Positions 9,138-17,653 of a stretch of 64,000 nt of DNA are shown here, in pieces. The position numbers and the translations under genes were made by a program. The DNA comes from Calothrix sp. NIES-2100 (GTDB lineage Bacteria; Cyanobacteriota; Cyanobacteriia; Cyanobacteriales; Nostocaceae). The notes beneath the pieces were generated by a model that had not been told where the DNA came from, did no database searches, and saw only the letters and a program-made list of their open reading frames with translations. The stretch covers positions 9,828,205-9,892,204 of the forward strand of contig NZ_AP018178.1 in NCBI RefSeq assembly GCF_002368195.1, given 5' to 3'. Numbering within the stretch: position 1 is the stretch's first letter; each line of letters opens with the position of its first letter.

Positions 9138-10361
9138 TTACCATTGGGCTGAATAATCTTCCTGTTGCAAACCAAATAACTGTCGCCGTCTCCAAGCATA
9201 TTGCAAAATATTAACGCCTAATTCTTGTGCCGTGCGAATGACAACTCTAGATAAAGTTAAATCTTGATCCGCACCCCAAGCAGATGCTAAATCGCCAACC
9301 ACTAAAATAATTCCTCCTCCGATGGAAACTTGAATAACTTGCTGCTGAATCATCGGTAAAGCCGCAAATAAAAAAGGCTTTGTTCTCAGAGGATGATTAC
9401 GCCGCAATTCTTCTAGAGGCTTTAAAGGATAATCTAACTGTTGAGCTAAAATTTGAATACTTTCAATTAAAGCTGTAGCATCATTTGGTGCATCAACTAA
9501 AAGTACTCCACCTTTATCTAAATAAATTTTTAAAGCTTCAAATTCACGACTATTAAGTGAGATGGCTTCTTTACCAGTGAGATAAAGTAAGTCATGGTCT
9601 TGAATATTTTCTTCTAAAGATACCTGACCTACATCATCAGCACCTCGCAATGAGGGATGGAGAACTTCTACAGCTTGTAACAAATATGCGAGATTGAAAA
9701 AAGTACGCGCATACTCAGGATCTTTGTGACTTACCAAAGCCATACGTACAATTGCTTGTGGTCGAGATTGAGCTTGAATGCGATAACGCAAATCTAAGTT
9801 GTTATAACCTGGGAAAAAAACATCAGTTGGTAAAGTAATAGAAACTGGGCCTGGTTGTAAAAATATCCGACAAAGTTCTATTTCTGTAGGTTCTGGTCGT
9901 TGGCGCTTTTCATCTATCCGAAAAGTTTCTTCAACAAAATCATTATTTTGCTCATCACGACGCAGTTGCTCAGGATCTACATAACTAACTACAAGATAAA
10001 TCATCACAGGTTCGGAATCAGGTACTTCTGTTGCGATCCGAAAAGGGATGGTATTGGGAACAACAATCACATTACCAGCCAAATCAATCGCAATACCTGG
10101 TTGAATTTCTACCCAACGATGATCGCGATATTCAGCTTTTACTGAAGATGGTGCAGGAATTGCTCGAACACCTAAGCCGCAAACAATACCAGGTTGATTT
10201 AACGATTGATAGTGAGCATTTTGCCGTTGACGATGGTATTCATGGGCGCGCCGCCAGCGATCGGCTGTAATTAATAAGCCATCTAAAGCCTGAAGGCGAT
10301 TTAATGGTTGAATAGGTGGTGTAGGAAAGGGGTGAGTCACGTCGCTTCGCTCCGAATTCAA
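9138..10361 (-). CDS. DUF4159-domain protein at the end of the CIS baseplate operon
   Basis: The 407-residue protein falls into two parts. The N-terminal half (about 20-180) has LNRLQALDGLLITADRW, then GLGVRAI and EIQPGIAIDLAGN; it looks like a beta-rich structural domain seen with phage-tail-like clusters. The C-terminal half (about 215-395) resembles DUF4159, with a DLLYLTGKEA block and GGVLLVDAP, a fold related to glutamine-amidotransferase/ThuA-like domains. No signal peptide is seen. It is the last gene of the leftward CIS operon, 43 bp after Cis12, so a baseplate or assembly role is inferred, perhaps in a Cis13-like position. Confidence 0.7.
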   Translation of the reverse strand: MNSERSDVTHPFPTPPIQPLNRLQALDGLLITADRWRRAHEYHRQRQNAHYQSLNQPGIVCGLGVRAIPAPSSVKAEYRDHRWVEIQPGIAIDLAGNVIVVPNTIPFRIATEVPDSEPVMIYLVVSYVDPEQLRRDEQNNDFVEETFRIDEKRQRPEPTEIELCRIFLQPGPVSITLPTDVFFPGYNNLDLRYRIQAQSRPQAIVRMALVSHKDPEYARTFFNLAYLLQAVEVLHPSLRGADDVGQVSLEENIQDHDLLYLTGKEAISLNSREFEALKIYLDKGGVLLVDAPNDATALIESIQILAQQLDYPLKPLEELRRNHPLRTKPFLFAALPMIQQQVIQVSIGGGIILVVGDLASAWGADQDLTLSRVVIRTAQELGVNILQYAWRRRQLFGLQQEDYSAQW

Positions 10362-10404
10362 AATTTTAAAAAATAAAAATTAAAATAATAATTCATTGAA
10401 ATTA

Positions 10405-11448
10405 TTATTTTTGCTCTGAATTTAAAATAAATAATTCATAGGTGCTAAATGCTGGTTTTTCTTGCTCAATAATTCGTCTTACTAAAGTTTCATCTATGCT
10501 TTTGGAACTGTGGGAACGCAAACGTACAGTAAAGTGATAAGGCTGTCCTCCTCCTAACACGGCATCTTCTCCTAATTTGGCTGAATCTAATATAAAACCT
10601 CGACTAAAAGGTTCTGTGATACTAATATGTTTCTCAGCTTCTTGAGGTAAATGTTCATCTAAAGGTAAACCTGTATAAAGATGTAAATAAAGACGTAGAC
10701 CCTTACGAGTTCCCCGCCAGCGATAAAGTTCTATAGCACGGCGAATTAAGTGACGCTGTTGATTTATATCCCATACAGGATCTATAGGCCAAGCTACCCA
10801 ATGCGCCAGAAAAGGCAATAAGGCGCGCGGTGCTGTCAAGGAGTCTAGATTAGCCCACATGACATTAAAAGTTTCAATTACTGGCTCAATAGCTTCTTCA
10901 AATATTTTGATAAAGCGGCCAATAAAGTCCACTTCACGATAGAGGATTGGTAAAAAACTTATGTACCGACTACTAGGGCGAATGTATAAATTAAACTCTT
11001 CATCTTGGATTTTTTCTTGCTCTGTTTCTGGGTCAATATATACATAAATTCGGCTACGAAAGTTAAGATTCAATCGGTCTTTGCTACTTGGATTGAGAGC
11101 TTGTTGGTCTTCAAAATAATTAGCTGGAACAGAAAAATACAATACGGCATCCATTTGCGCTCCAGGTGCAATCTCACTGTCTTCAGTGACAACTTGACAC
11201 CATTCACTAGGAAAATCACCTTCAACTTTTAAAATCAGTTTTAAAGTTCGTCGTGCTAGGTTTTTAACTTGCACAACTATTTCACTCGGTTCTCCAGGAT
11301 TTACAAGTAAGCTCTTTTCAGCAATAGATTCTGTGGCTATACCATTTAAATTTAGCCAAGCTGAGTCTTGAACAGGTAAAGCTTCAGGAATTTGCATAGG
11401 AGTTAGTTGAATACTAACCAGAGGGGTGTTAGAGCGAGTTTGCAGCAT
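10405..11448 (-). CDS. cis12: CIS baseplate wedge protein, phage gpI-like (Cis12-type)
   Basis: The C-terminal two thirds of this 347-residue protein match the phage tail protein I-like family. Features used are LPILYREVDFIGRFI near residue 155, a LDSLTAPRALLPFLAHWV segment, and the RRAIELYRWRGTRKGL block near residue 240. Residues 1-130 form an extra beta-rich domain (GEPSEIVVQVKN, then PGAQMDAVLYF) like bacterial Ig/CARDB repeats. The same style of domain occurs in the two membrane proteins at 36961 and 39220. It acts with Cis11 in baseplate wedges. The gap of 186 bp to Cis11 contains AATTCGT heptamer repeats. Confidence 0.88.
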   Translation of the reverse strand: MLQTRSNTPLVSIQLTPMQIPEALPVQDSAWLNLNGIATESIAEKSLLVNPGEPSEIVVQVKNLARRTLKLILKVEGDFPSEWCQVVTEDSEIAPGAQMDAVLYFSVPANYFEDQQALNPSSKDRLNLNFRSRIYVYIDPETEQEKIQDEEFNLYIRPSSRYISFLPILYREVDFIGRFIKIFEEAIEPVIETFNVMWANLDSLTAPRALLPFLAHWVAWPIDPVWDINQQRHLIRRAIELYRWRGTRKGLRLYLHLYTGLPLDEHLPQEAEKHISITEPFSRGFILDSAKLGEDAVLGGGQPYHFTVRLRSHSSKSIDETLVRRIIEQEKPAFSTYELFILNSEQK

Positions 11449-11459
11449 AACATTGAATT

Positions 11460-11487
11460 AATTCGTAATTCGTAGTTCGTAATTTGT
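11460..11487. repeat. Tandem heptamer repeat, AATTCGT x4
   Basis: Four consecutive copies of a 7-bp unit close to AATTCGT (AATTCGT twice, then AGTTCGT and AATTTGT) lie between cis11 and cis12. The same unit occurs three times at 42305-42325. Such heptamer arrays (STRR-type) are typical of intergenic DNA in heterocystous cyanobacteria. Confidence 0.8.
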
Positions 11488-11634
11488 AATTAAAAAATTC
11501 AAATTAATTAGAGTTTTGAGATTTTTAGCTTGAAAGGAATTGCAGCAATTAAATTATTTAATTGTGAGAGAGAAAACGATAATCAGATTCTTCCTCCTCT
11601 GCTTACACAGCCATGAGAACGTGAATCTCTAGCT

Positions 11635-13857
11635 TCAAGTAGAGAGCAGGGTGATATCATGACCTGAACGTAGATTATGGTTAGCCCAAGAACAAACTAA
11701 ACCTTGCGGCCCAGGGTCAATAAAAGGTTCTGACTCTTTTTGGCGTACCCAAGTTTGACCTTGCTTGTGTAGTGCAAATAACAAGACTGGGCCTAAATAA
11801 CGCACACCTGGGGTTTGTTGAAGTAATGCAATGATATCTGAAGGATAAACTGGTCGCCCAAAGGGCCAGCCTTTACCTTCTGGCCCTCCTGTTAAGGGAT
11901 TGAGATAGCGATATAAAGCAACGCGCAGGTTAAATAGAATATCCTGTTGAGCGCTGGGATGGTTGTAAGCTGGTTCAAGTGCAACTTGCGCTCTGACGGA
12001 AACGCCAATATATTCCGGTTCGCTCAGTAGTACTTGTACTCCTAACAAACGCCTATCATCTAAATAGTGCAAGATTTTTTGTTTGAGTGCATTTTCCAGA
12101 ACAAACTGTTCTGGTGCTATCCCCAGGCCTTGAGCAATACCTACGCCTGGTTGCGCCAACGCATCAATATTGGCCTCTGGTACAACCATTAAACGTACTG
12201 TCCCAGCGGCGCGAGAAGAATCTGGTGGTAAGCAACGAACACGAGCGATCGCTCCGGAGCTAGCTTGTAAAGTCAAGTTTTCAAAGTCTTCAATGGTGAC
12301 AGCGCGATCGCGAGTTCGTAAGATTTGCGGCGCTCTTAAAACTGCTTCTTCTAATGTTTCTGCATCCGCACCATTGTGCGCGGCTCGATGGTTAGTCACC
12401 CTAGTCACATAGGGAATGGCAGTCCTGAGAAATCTGAGCGTACCACTTTGAACATTACCTTTTCGACCACCACCAATGCGATAGGCAACTATCTTAATTT
12501 CTGCTCCAGGTGGCGGAACTGCTCCATACTGGCTCTCTGGCGATGGCTCAAGCTCTAGATTTGTATATGCTAGCCAATCTTCTCGCGTTGGCTGTTGTAT
12601 TCTTGAGCGCATCTGTGTTTGGCGTTTGAGAGCGTCAGGTTCGCGAATTAATGGGCCAAATTGGATTTTACCAGTGAGTGAATCAATGGTGTAGTGAGGG
12701 TCATTCAGGCTAGAATCTGCAAAATCTCTCACTTCTTGCCATTTTTGCGGCAAGCCATTAGGAGGAGTCACTACAATATACTCATCTTCTTGACGGCCTA
12801 AAATTGGCGCAGTTTGGAGTTGAAAAGTTTGCCCTGGTTTGCCGTTACTAATTCCCAAACGTTCATTGCGGATAATAATACTGTGGCTAGCACTCACAGT
12901 CCCACCAATAGCCCCTACAGATAAACCAATAATCCGGGGAGAATAGGTGTAACCAGGTTGATTGCTCTCTGGAGTTGTTAACACGCACCGCAACCAACGT
13001 CCTCGGTAGGTGGTAAAGCTGCTTACAGGCCAGCTTTGCGGAAGATGCAAAACTATATCTGCGCCTTGAGCCGGATTGCGGCCTTGTTGAGCAATTTCAT
13101 AAAAACTGAAACCGCGAGTTTCATCATCTGTTTCTTGCAGCAGTACAGATTCCCAGGATTCACCATTCCAAGCTTCCCAGCGCCGAGGCGGTCGATTAGG
13201 GTTAATCCCAGTAGATGTTGCAGCAGCGCCTCTAAAAGTAATTCGCAAAACATTTCCTTCTAAAGACTCTTCTGGATTTAATACCAAATAAAAGCAGTTT
13301 CCTGGTTTGGGTTGCTCCTCAAATAGTAGTTGTTCCCGACCTTCCCAATTACCATTCGATTGACGAGTCCACTGACTAGTGACGCGATCGCGCAAAGTCT
13401 GAGGATGATCTTCCTGAATTTGAGAGGTTAAAAAGTTCCGCAGACTTGGTTTACCAATCACCAAAGGGCGATCGCTAGTAAAGACAATGGCTTCACTTGT
13501 CTCGGTTCGCTCTGTTGCTACTTCCACTCCTGCTGGAATTGTATAACTTTCCTCTAAATCGCTACTCAAGTAAAAAGTCAAATCTGTCTGGGCTGGCGCT
13601 GGAGGTTGAAGACGAATGCCTAGTAATTCCAGAAAAGCTACGTAATTTTTCTGGGGAACTCGGTTAAATCTGAACAACATTTGATCGGTTAACCAAGCAA
13701 ATAGTTCAATGAGCGTAATCCCAGGATCACTAAGATTGTGGTCAGTCCACTCTGGACAGTAGCGTGGGATTCGCAAAATGCACTCTTCCACCAACTCATC
13801 AAAAGTGCGATCGTCTAAGTTAGAGGAAGGTAATTTCGGTAGAAAGTCAAATTCCAC
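11635..13857 (-). CDS. cis11: CIS baseplate protein, gpJ-like (Cis11)
   Basis: At 740 residues this is a large 'putative baseplate assembly protein' of the gpJ class. Diagnostic parts are the N-terminal CPEWTDHNLSDPGITLIELFAWLTD segment (residues 34-60, read in pieces), FLELLGI near residue 78, the GRKGNV block near residue 470, and an EDFENL block near residue 535. It forms the baseplate wedge with Cis12. Its start is only 2 bp downstream of the Cis9 stop, indicating translational coupling and a strict operon. HIP1 sites are scattered through the gene, as in its neighbours. Confidence 0.92.
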   Translation of the reverse strand: MEFDFLPKLPSSNLDDRTFDELVEECILRIPRYCPEWTDHNLSDPGITLIELFAWLTDQMLFRFNRVPQKNYVAFLELLGIRLQPPAPAQTDLTFYLSSDLEESYTIPAGVEVATERTETSEAIVFTSDRPLVIGKPSLRNFLTSQIQEDHPQTLRDRVTSQWTRQSNGNWEGREQLLFEEQPKPGNCFYLVLNPEESLEGNVLRITFRGAAATSTGINPNRPPRRWEAWNGESWESVLLQETDDETRGFSFYEIAQQGRNPAQGADIVLHLPQSWPVSSFTTYRGRWLRCVLTTPESNQPGYTYSPRIIGLSVGAIGGTVSASHSIIIRNERLGISNGKPGQTFQLQTAPILGRQEDEYIVVTPPNGLPQKWQEVRDFADSSLNDPHYTIDSLTGKIQFGPLIREPDALKRQTQMRSRIQQPTREDWLAYTNLELEPSPESQYGAVPPPGAEIKIVAYRIGGGRKGNVQSGTLRFLRTAIPYVTRVTNHRAAHNGADAETLEEAVLRAPQILRTRDRAVTIEDFENLTLQASSGAIARVRCLPPDSSRAAGTVRLMVVPEANIDALAQPGVGIAQGLGIAPEQFVLENALKQKILHYLDDRRLLGVQVLLSEPEYIGVSVRAQVALEPAYNHPSAQQDILFNLRVALYRYLNPLTGGPEGKGWPFGRPVYPSDIIALLQQTPGVRYLGPVLLFALHKQGQTWVRQKESEPFIDPGPQGLVCSWANHNLRSGHDITLLST

Positions 13858-13859
13858 AA

Positions 13860-14282
13860 TTACTCCACCATTGAATTTAAGTAAAAAGGATACACAAAGC
13901 TATAAATATCAGGAGCTTCTTTGAGACGGTAATTAATGATGATATCTACTCGACCTCTTATAGGATCTGGGTCAGTTTGAACTTCATCAATAATGATGCG
14001 TGGTTCCCATCTTTGTAACGCTTCTAAAACATATAAACGCATCTGAATTAAAGTATCCGTATTCATAGGTGCAAAGGCTAATTCTGATAAGCGTGACCCA
14101 AAATTAGGGCGATATAGCCGTTCACCTAAACCTGTACGTAATATAATCCAAATAGATTCTCTAACCTTTTGAGCTTCAGCACTTATCTGTATTCCACCTT
14201 GCACATTTGGGCGTAATGGAAAAGCCCAACCTCTGCCTAAATAATCTCTTTGCTGACTATTAACCATATTGGCTTTGAGCAT
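13860..14282 (-). CDS. cis9: CIS baseplate protein, gp25/GPW-like (Cis9)
   Basis: A 140-residue protein (about 135 if started at the second Met, which begins MVNSQQRDYLGRGWAFPL). It matches the GPW/gp25 family: an LGRGWAFPLRP opening, an IRTGLGERLYRPNFGS-like block around residue 50 with the EPR motif after it (RWEPRIII, residues 92-99), and a final beta strand. In T4 and all CIS, gp25 nucleates the sheath on the baseplate wedge. It is immediately followed by cis11. Confidence 0.92.
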   Translation of the reverse strand: MLKANMVNSQQRDYLGRGWAFPLRPNVQGGIQISAEAQKVRESIWIILRTGLGERLYRPNFGSRLSELAFAPMNTDTLIQMRLYVLEALQRWEPRIIIDEVQTDPDPIRGRVDIIINYRLKEAPDIYSFVYPFYLNSMVE

Positions 14283-14326
14283 TGACGCTAGAGCTAAATA
14301 TATCTGCCAGTTTCCTAATGTTGCCT

Positions 14327-14920
14327 TTATTTCTTCGCATCTTGACTATTATTTATGATTGAACTTGCCATTTGTAAATGCTCTTCAACTGTTGTTATAG
14401 TCTGTTTAGCCCAGGTTTTTAAATCAGAATCTTGACCTTCTTGAATCTCCTGCTCAAATAAAGATTTAGTTGCTTTGTGAGCTTGAAGCATTTGATTCAT
14501 ATATTTTTGATCAAAATTTGTACCAGAAAGCTGAGATAAGTCTTTGATTAAAGCCTTATCTTGATTATTGATACCTTCAGGAAATTTAATTCCCTTTTTC
14601 GATGCAAACTGTTTGAGGTAATTGTATGCTTGGGTATGGTCATTAATCATACGTTGCGCGAATTGTTTTACCTCATTTTGAGACGATTTTTGCAATGCTA
14701 GTTTTGCAAGTTCTACTTCTATTAAATTACCTTGAGCTACTTTAGTGACAAACTGTTGATCAAAGGAATTAAGGGCATATTGCTGACTATTTCGGGTATG
14801 TATACTTGTCCCAGGCGTACTGAGAACTCTAGTATTGTTAATACCTACTATTAAGATTGCACTACAAGCTGCAAGAAATGTTAACCTTCCTAACTGAGTA
14901 GGTTTAGTAAAATTTGACAT
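14327..14920 (-). CDS. DUF4142 exported four-helix protein within the CIS operon
   Basis: The longest frame starts at 15007, but an AAGGAG box (complement of 14929-14934) lies 8 bp before the ATG at 14920, so I prefer the 197-residue product starting MSNFTKP. It has a hydrophobic leader (about residues 12-28), then the DUF4142 domain. That domain shows FVTKVAQGNLIEVELAKLA, later FAQRMINDH, and a histidine-containing terminal helix (TTVEEHLQMA). DUF4142 proteins are ferritin-like helical bundles, mostly periplasmic, of unknown role. Its place between the spike (Cis8) and gp25 genes is unexpected; it might be a cargo, an accessory in the lumen or periplasm, or an insertion. Confidence 0.88.
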   Translation of the reverse strand: MSNFTKPTQLGRLTFLAACSAILIVGINNTRVLSTPGTSIHTRNSQQYALNSFDQQFVTKVAQGNLIEVELAKLALQKSSQNEVKQFAQRMINDHTQAYNYLKQFASKKGIKFPEGINNQDKALIKDLSQLSGTNFDQKYMNQMLQAHKATKSLFEQEIQEGQDSDLKTWAKQTITTVEEHLQMASSIINNSQDAKK

Positions 14921-15019
14921 ATATATTTCTCCTTGATTGTAGTAATTTGAATGAGCTTTATTGAAAGCGGCAGGAAACTCCATCCCCTTGTGGGTGTAGT
15001 TTTTCATTTGAACCTAATA

Positions 15020-17011
15020 TCAGACTACTGGTGCGCCATTGGCAGTTACTAAGCCTTCCATAGAAATTGATGCAGCAGCCATATTAATCTCTGTTGCTTC
15101 CATAGTGATGCTAAAAGCAGATACGTTAATATCCGCCGTAGCTTCTATACTCACAGCACCTGCTGCGCTAATATTTACATCCGCCCCTGCTTGAATATTA
15201 ATTACACCAGTGGTTTGCAGAGAGATAATCATTCCTTCATCATTAAGAGTCAAATTCTGACCAAAGGTGGTTTGAACTTCGATAGATTGTTGAGGCTTAT
15301 CATTTAAATTAACTTGGTGACCACCAGAAGTTGTAATTGTGATTGCTTTTGCAGTCATCACATCATTCATCCGCATTTTATGACCGCCAGATGTTTCAAT
15401 TTCTATAAACTGGTCTTCTGGGGTACTATCTTGATCGTTCAAGCGTATATAATGCCCACCTGCTGTATAGATATAAATGCCATCATTTCTATTATTTTCG
15501 TTACTACCGCCTCGATCATCTTCTACAAATTCAATAGTGTGACCTGTACGAGTTCTAATTGCTCGTAACCGGACTTTACCTTTGTTAATTGTGTCTTCAA
15601 TTTTTTCGGGTGTTTTATCTTTACCATTCCAAACACCTCCAATAATAAAAGGTCTATGAATATTGCCGTGTTCAAAACCTACTAAAACTTCGTCATCGAT
15701 TTCGGGTAAACAATAAAATCCTCGATTATTTGCAGCCCCCAAACCTACTACTCTAGCCCAATAACTGCTATGTTCTTCTGTCAGAGTAGGAAATTTCACT
15801 TTGATTCTACCCATACCTTGCGGGTCGTGATTATCAGTCACAATACCCACTAAAAAAGTTTGCCCCGGCTGTAAATGTGTTGGTGGTGATAAAATTTGGA
15901 ACATACTGCCATCACGTAGCCCTCGTACAATAAATTCCGTGGTGTAAACCAGGTTTTTATAGGTATGGCGTGTTTCAGTGATATGATATGCCCCATTGTA
16001 GCGATCGCCCATTCCCTCCAGTTGAATTACCTTACCAGCGCGAATCTCTGGATTGCCATTAGCTTTGCCATCTGCTTGTACAAACTCTCCTCCTAGCTCA
16101 TTACACAGAGCTTGCGCTATCATCTCTGCGTCTTTAGCGTTGTAAACGGGTTGGTCTACAACAATCATTTTGGGCGGCTGATTACTCAAATTAAAATCAG
16201 TACTTGTGCTACTTCCTTGACCACTACCAGTTTCAGTAATTACTTTTTCAGTGCTAGCCGTTGAGGTAATAAGTTTTTTTTGCGTATAGTCCCAACAGCG
16301 TACTTCTACATTATTTACTTGTTGAGCAGTAGTAACACGAGGATAAAAGCTATTAATATCAATCAACCATTTTAGGTTTAAATAAGCATCTTTCTCTGGT
16401 TTATGAAAGTTGAGTTTATTATCTTGAACATAGAATAAGAAACCTATAAGGGCTGCTCGTTTTTGCAAGAATTCCATATTGGTTTGGTTTTCTTGAAAAA
16501 TATATTCGTGAGTTTCGCCACTTTCTTCTACTTTACCAAGCTGTATATTTACTTCCGATGCTATTTTACGAACAATATCGCTGTCGGTTTGGTTTAAAAA
16601 TGAGCGATTATAGCGACCACGATGTAACCTATGAGAAACATCATATCCCCGAACCAGAATATGAGCATCGGATGTTTCTTGAAAATACGCTTCAACTGCT
16701 GTAATTTCAGACTCAATTAAATATTGTTTTTCATAAATATTGAAGTCTTTATCTAAAGTCGTACTGCAAGAAAAACCTAATTTTACTTTATCACCAATTT
16801 TAAAATAATTATCATAACGCCAAGGAGAATTTCCTTTACTACCTGACAAATAAGCATTATTTATTAACAATGTAAACATTGAAGGTAAATGTAGGCTTTC
16901 TTCTACTGTTGCCTCCAAGACATCATTTATTAATTCTTGGGGAGCATCTGTACCATTAATTTGTAGCTGTAACTGAGAAAGATAAAGTCCAGGTTTTTGT
17001 TGAGTAGGCAT
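15020..17011 (-). CDS. cis8: CIS spike protein, VgrG/gp27-gp5-like (Cis8)
   Basis: The 663-residue protein has a gp27-like hub domain in about the first 330 residues (RGYDVSHRLHRGRYNRSF near residue 125) and an OB-fold linker near residues 370-450 (FLVGIVTDNHDPQGMGRIKV). Beyond this is a gp5-like triple beta-helix of repeats such as GGHYIRLND and ADVNISAAG (about 510-655). It forms the central spike of the injection device. It ends in a short plain tail without an obvious enzymatic domain. No separate PAAR tip gene (Cis10) was found nearby, so the tip may be encoded elsewhere or be absent. Confidence 0.92.
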   Translation of the reverse strand: MPTQQKPGLYLSQLQLQINGTDAPQELINDVLEATVEESLHLPSMFTLLINNAYLSGSKGNSPWRYDNYFKIGDKVKLGFSCSTTLDKDFNIYEKQYLIESEITAVEAYFQETSDAHILVRGYDVSHRLHRGRYNRSFLNQTDSDIVRKIASEVNIQLGKVEESGETHEYIFQENQTNMEFLQKRAALIGFLFYVQDNKLNFHKPEKDAYLNLKWLIDINSFYPRVTTAQQVNNVEVRCWDYTQKKLITSTASTEKVITETGSGQGSSTSTDFNLSNQPPKMIVVDQPVYNAKDAEMIAQALCNELGGEFVQADGKANGNPEIRAGKVIQLEGMGDRYNGAYHITETRHTYKNLVYTTEFIVRGLRDGSMFQILSPPTHLQPGQTFLVGIVTDNHDPQGMGRIKVKFPTLTEEHSSYWARVVGLGAANNRGFYCLPEIDDEVLVGFEHGNIHRPFIIGGVWNGKDKTPEKIEDTINKGKVRLRAIRTRTGHTIEFVEDDRGGSNENNRNDGIYIYTAGGHYIRLNDQDSTPEDQFIEIETSGGHKMRMNDVMTAKAITITTSGGHQVNLNDKPQQSIEVQTTFGQNLTLNDEGMIISLQTTGVINIQAGADVNISAAGAVSIEATADINVSAFSITMEATEINMAAASISMEGLVTANGAPVV

Positions 17012-17043
17012 AAATATAATTGAAGATTTAAAAAATTGATCGT

Positions 17044-17619
17044 TTATTCTATGGGTGCTAAATTTTGAGATTGTCCTGTTGTGCGATAGTCACCTGCAGA
17101 AGCAGTTTGCTCCATGACACTGGGTGGATCGGATGGATCAACTTCTAGTAAATCTAAATCTACTAATGCTCGCAAAGGTGTACCATCGCTGCGAAACATT
17201 GTGAATGTATAAGATAGCCTCGTAATCACGCAATGAAAATATTTTTCTTGCCACTGCAAATAATAAACAGGTGGACGTTCATTAGCAGTAGAGATAGGAC
17301 TTACGCCTTTTCTTAGTAAGTCAATATAATAATTGAGTGATTTTTGTCCTTTTTGACTCAAGTTTTTAGTTTCATAAGTATCAAATATCAGGTTATGAAG
17401 TTCTAATGTGAAAGGTTTCAGCCCTGCAAAATAAACTTTAGGTAATAGTAATGTTCCGCGATTACCAGTTTGGTATTCCCAATTATTATCTCTAGAAAAA
17501 CGAAGCTCTTTTGGATTGAACATAAATTCAATCGTATTGGTATTATCATCAACACATACTAGCTTGGCTTTAACCAGATTATTTTGTGTTTGATTTTTTT
17601 GCTTTTGAGTGTTGACCAT
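17044..17619 (-). CDS. cis7: CIS baseplate hub/tube-contact protein (Cis7)
   Basis: This 191-residue protein matches the 'CIS tube protein' domain found in Afp7/Pvc7-type proteins. Motifs are VKAKLVCVDD, then FMFNPKELRFSRDNNW near residue 45, a PFTLELHNLIFDTYE block near residue 75, and a C-terminal LDLLEVDPSDPPS. Many relatives carry a C-terminal LysM domain; this one stops soon after and lacks it. It bridges the spike hub and the tube. It is separated from cis8 by 32 bp and from the repeat protein by 34 bp, all on one strand. Confidence 0.88.
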   Translation of the reverse strand: MVNTQKQKNQTQNNLVKAKLVCVDDNTNTIEFMFNPKELRFSRDNNWEYQTGNRGTLLLPKVYFAGLKPFTLELHNLIFDTYETKNLSQKGQKSLNYYIDLLRKGVSPISTANERPPVYYLQWQEKYFHCVITRLSYTFTMFRSDGTPLRALVDLDLLEVDPSDPPSVMEQTASAGDYRTTGQSQNLAPIE

Positions 17620-17653
17620 TGAATGACTTATCCTATGTGAAATTTATACAAAA

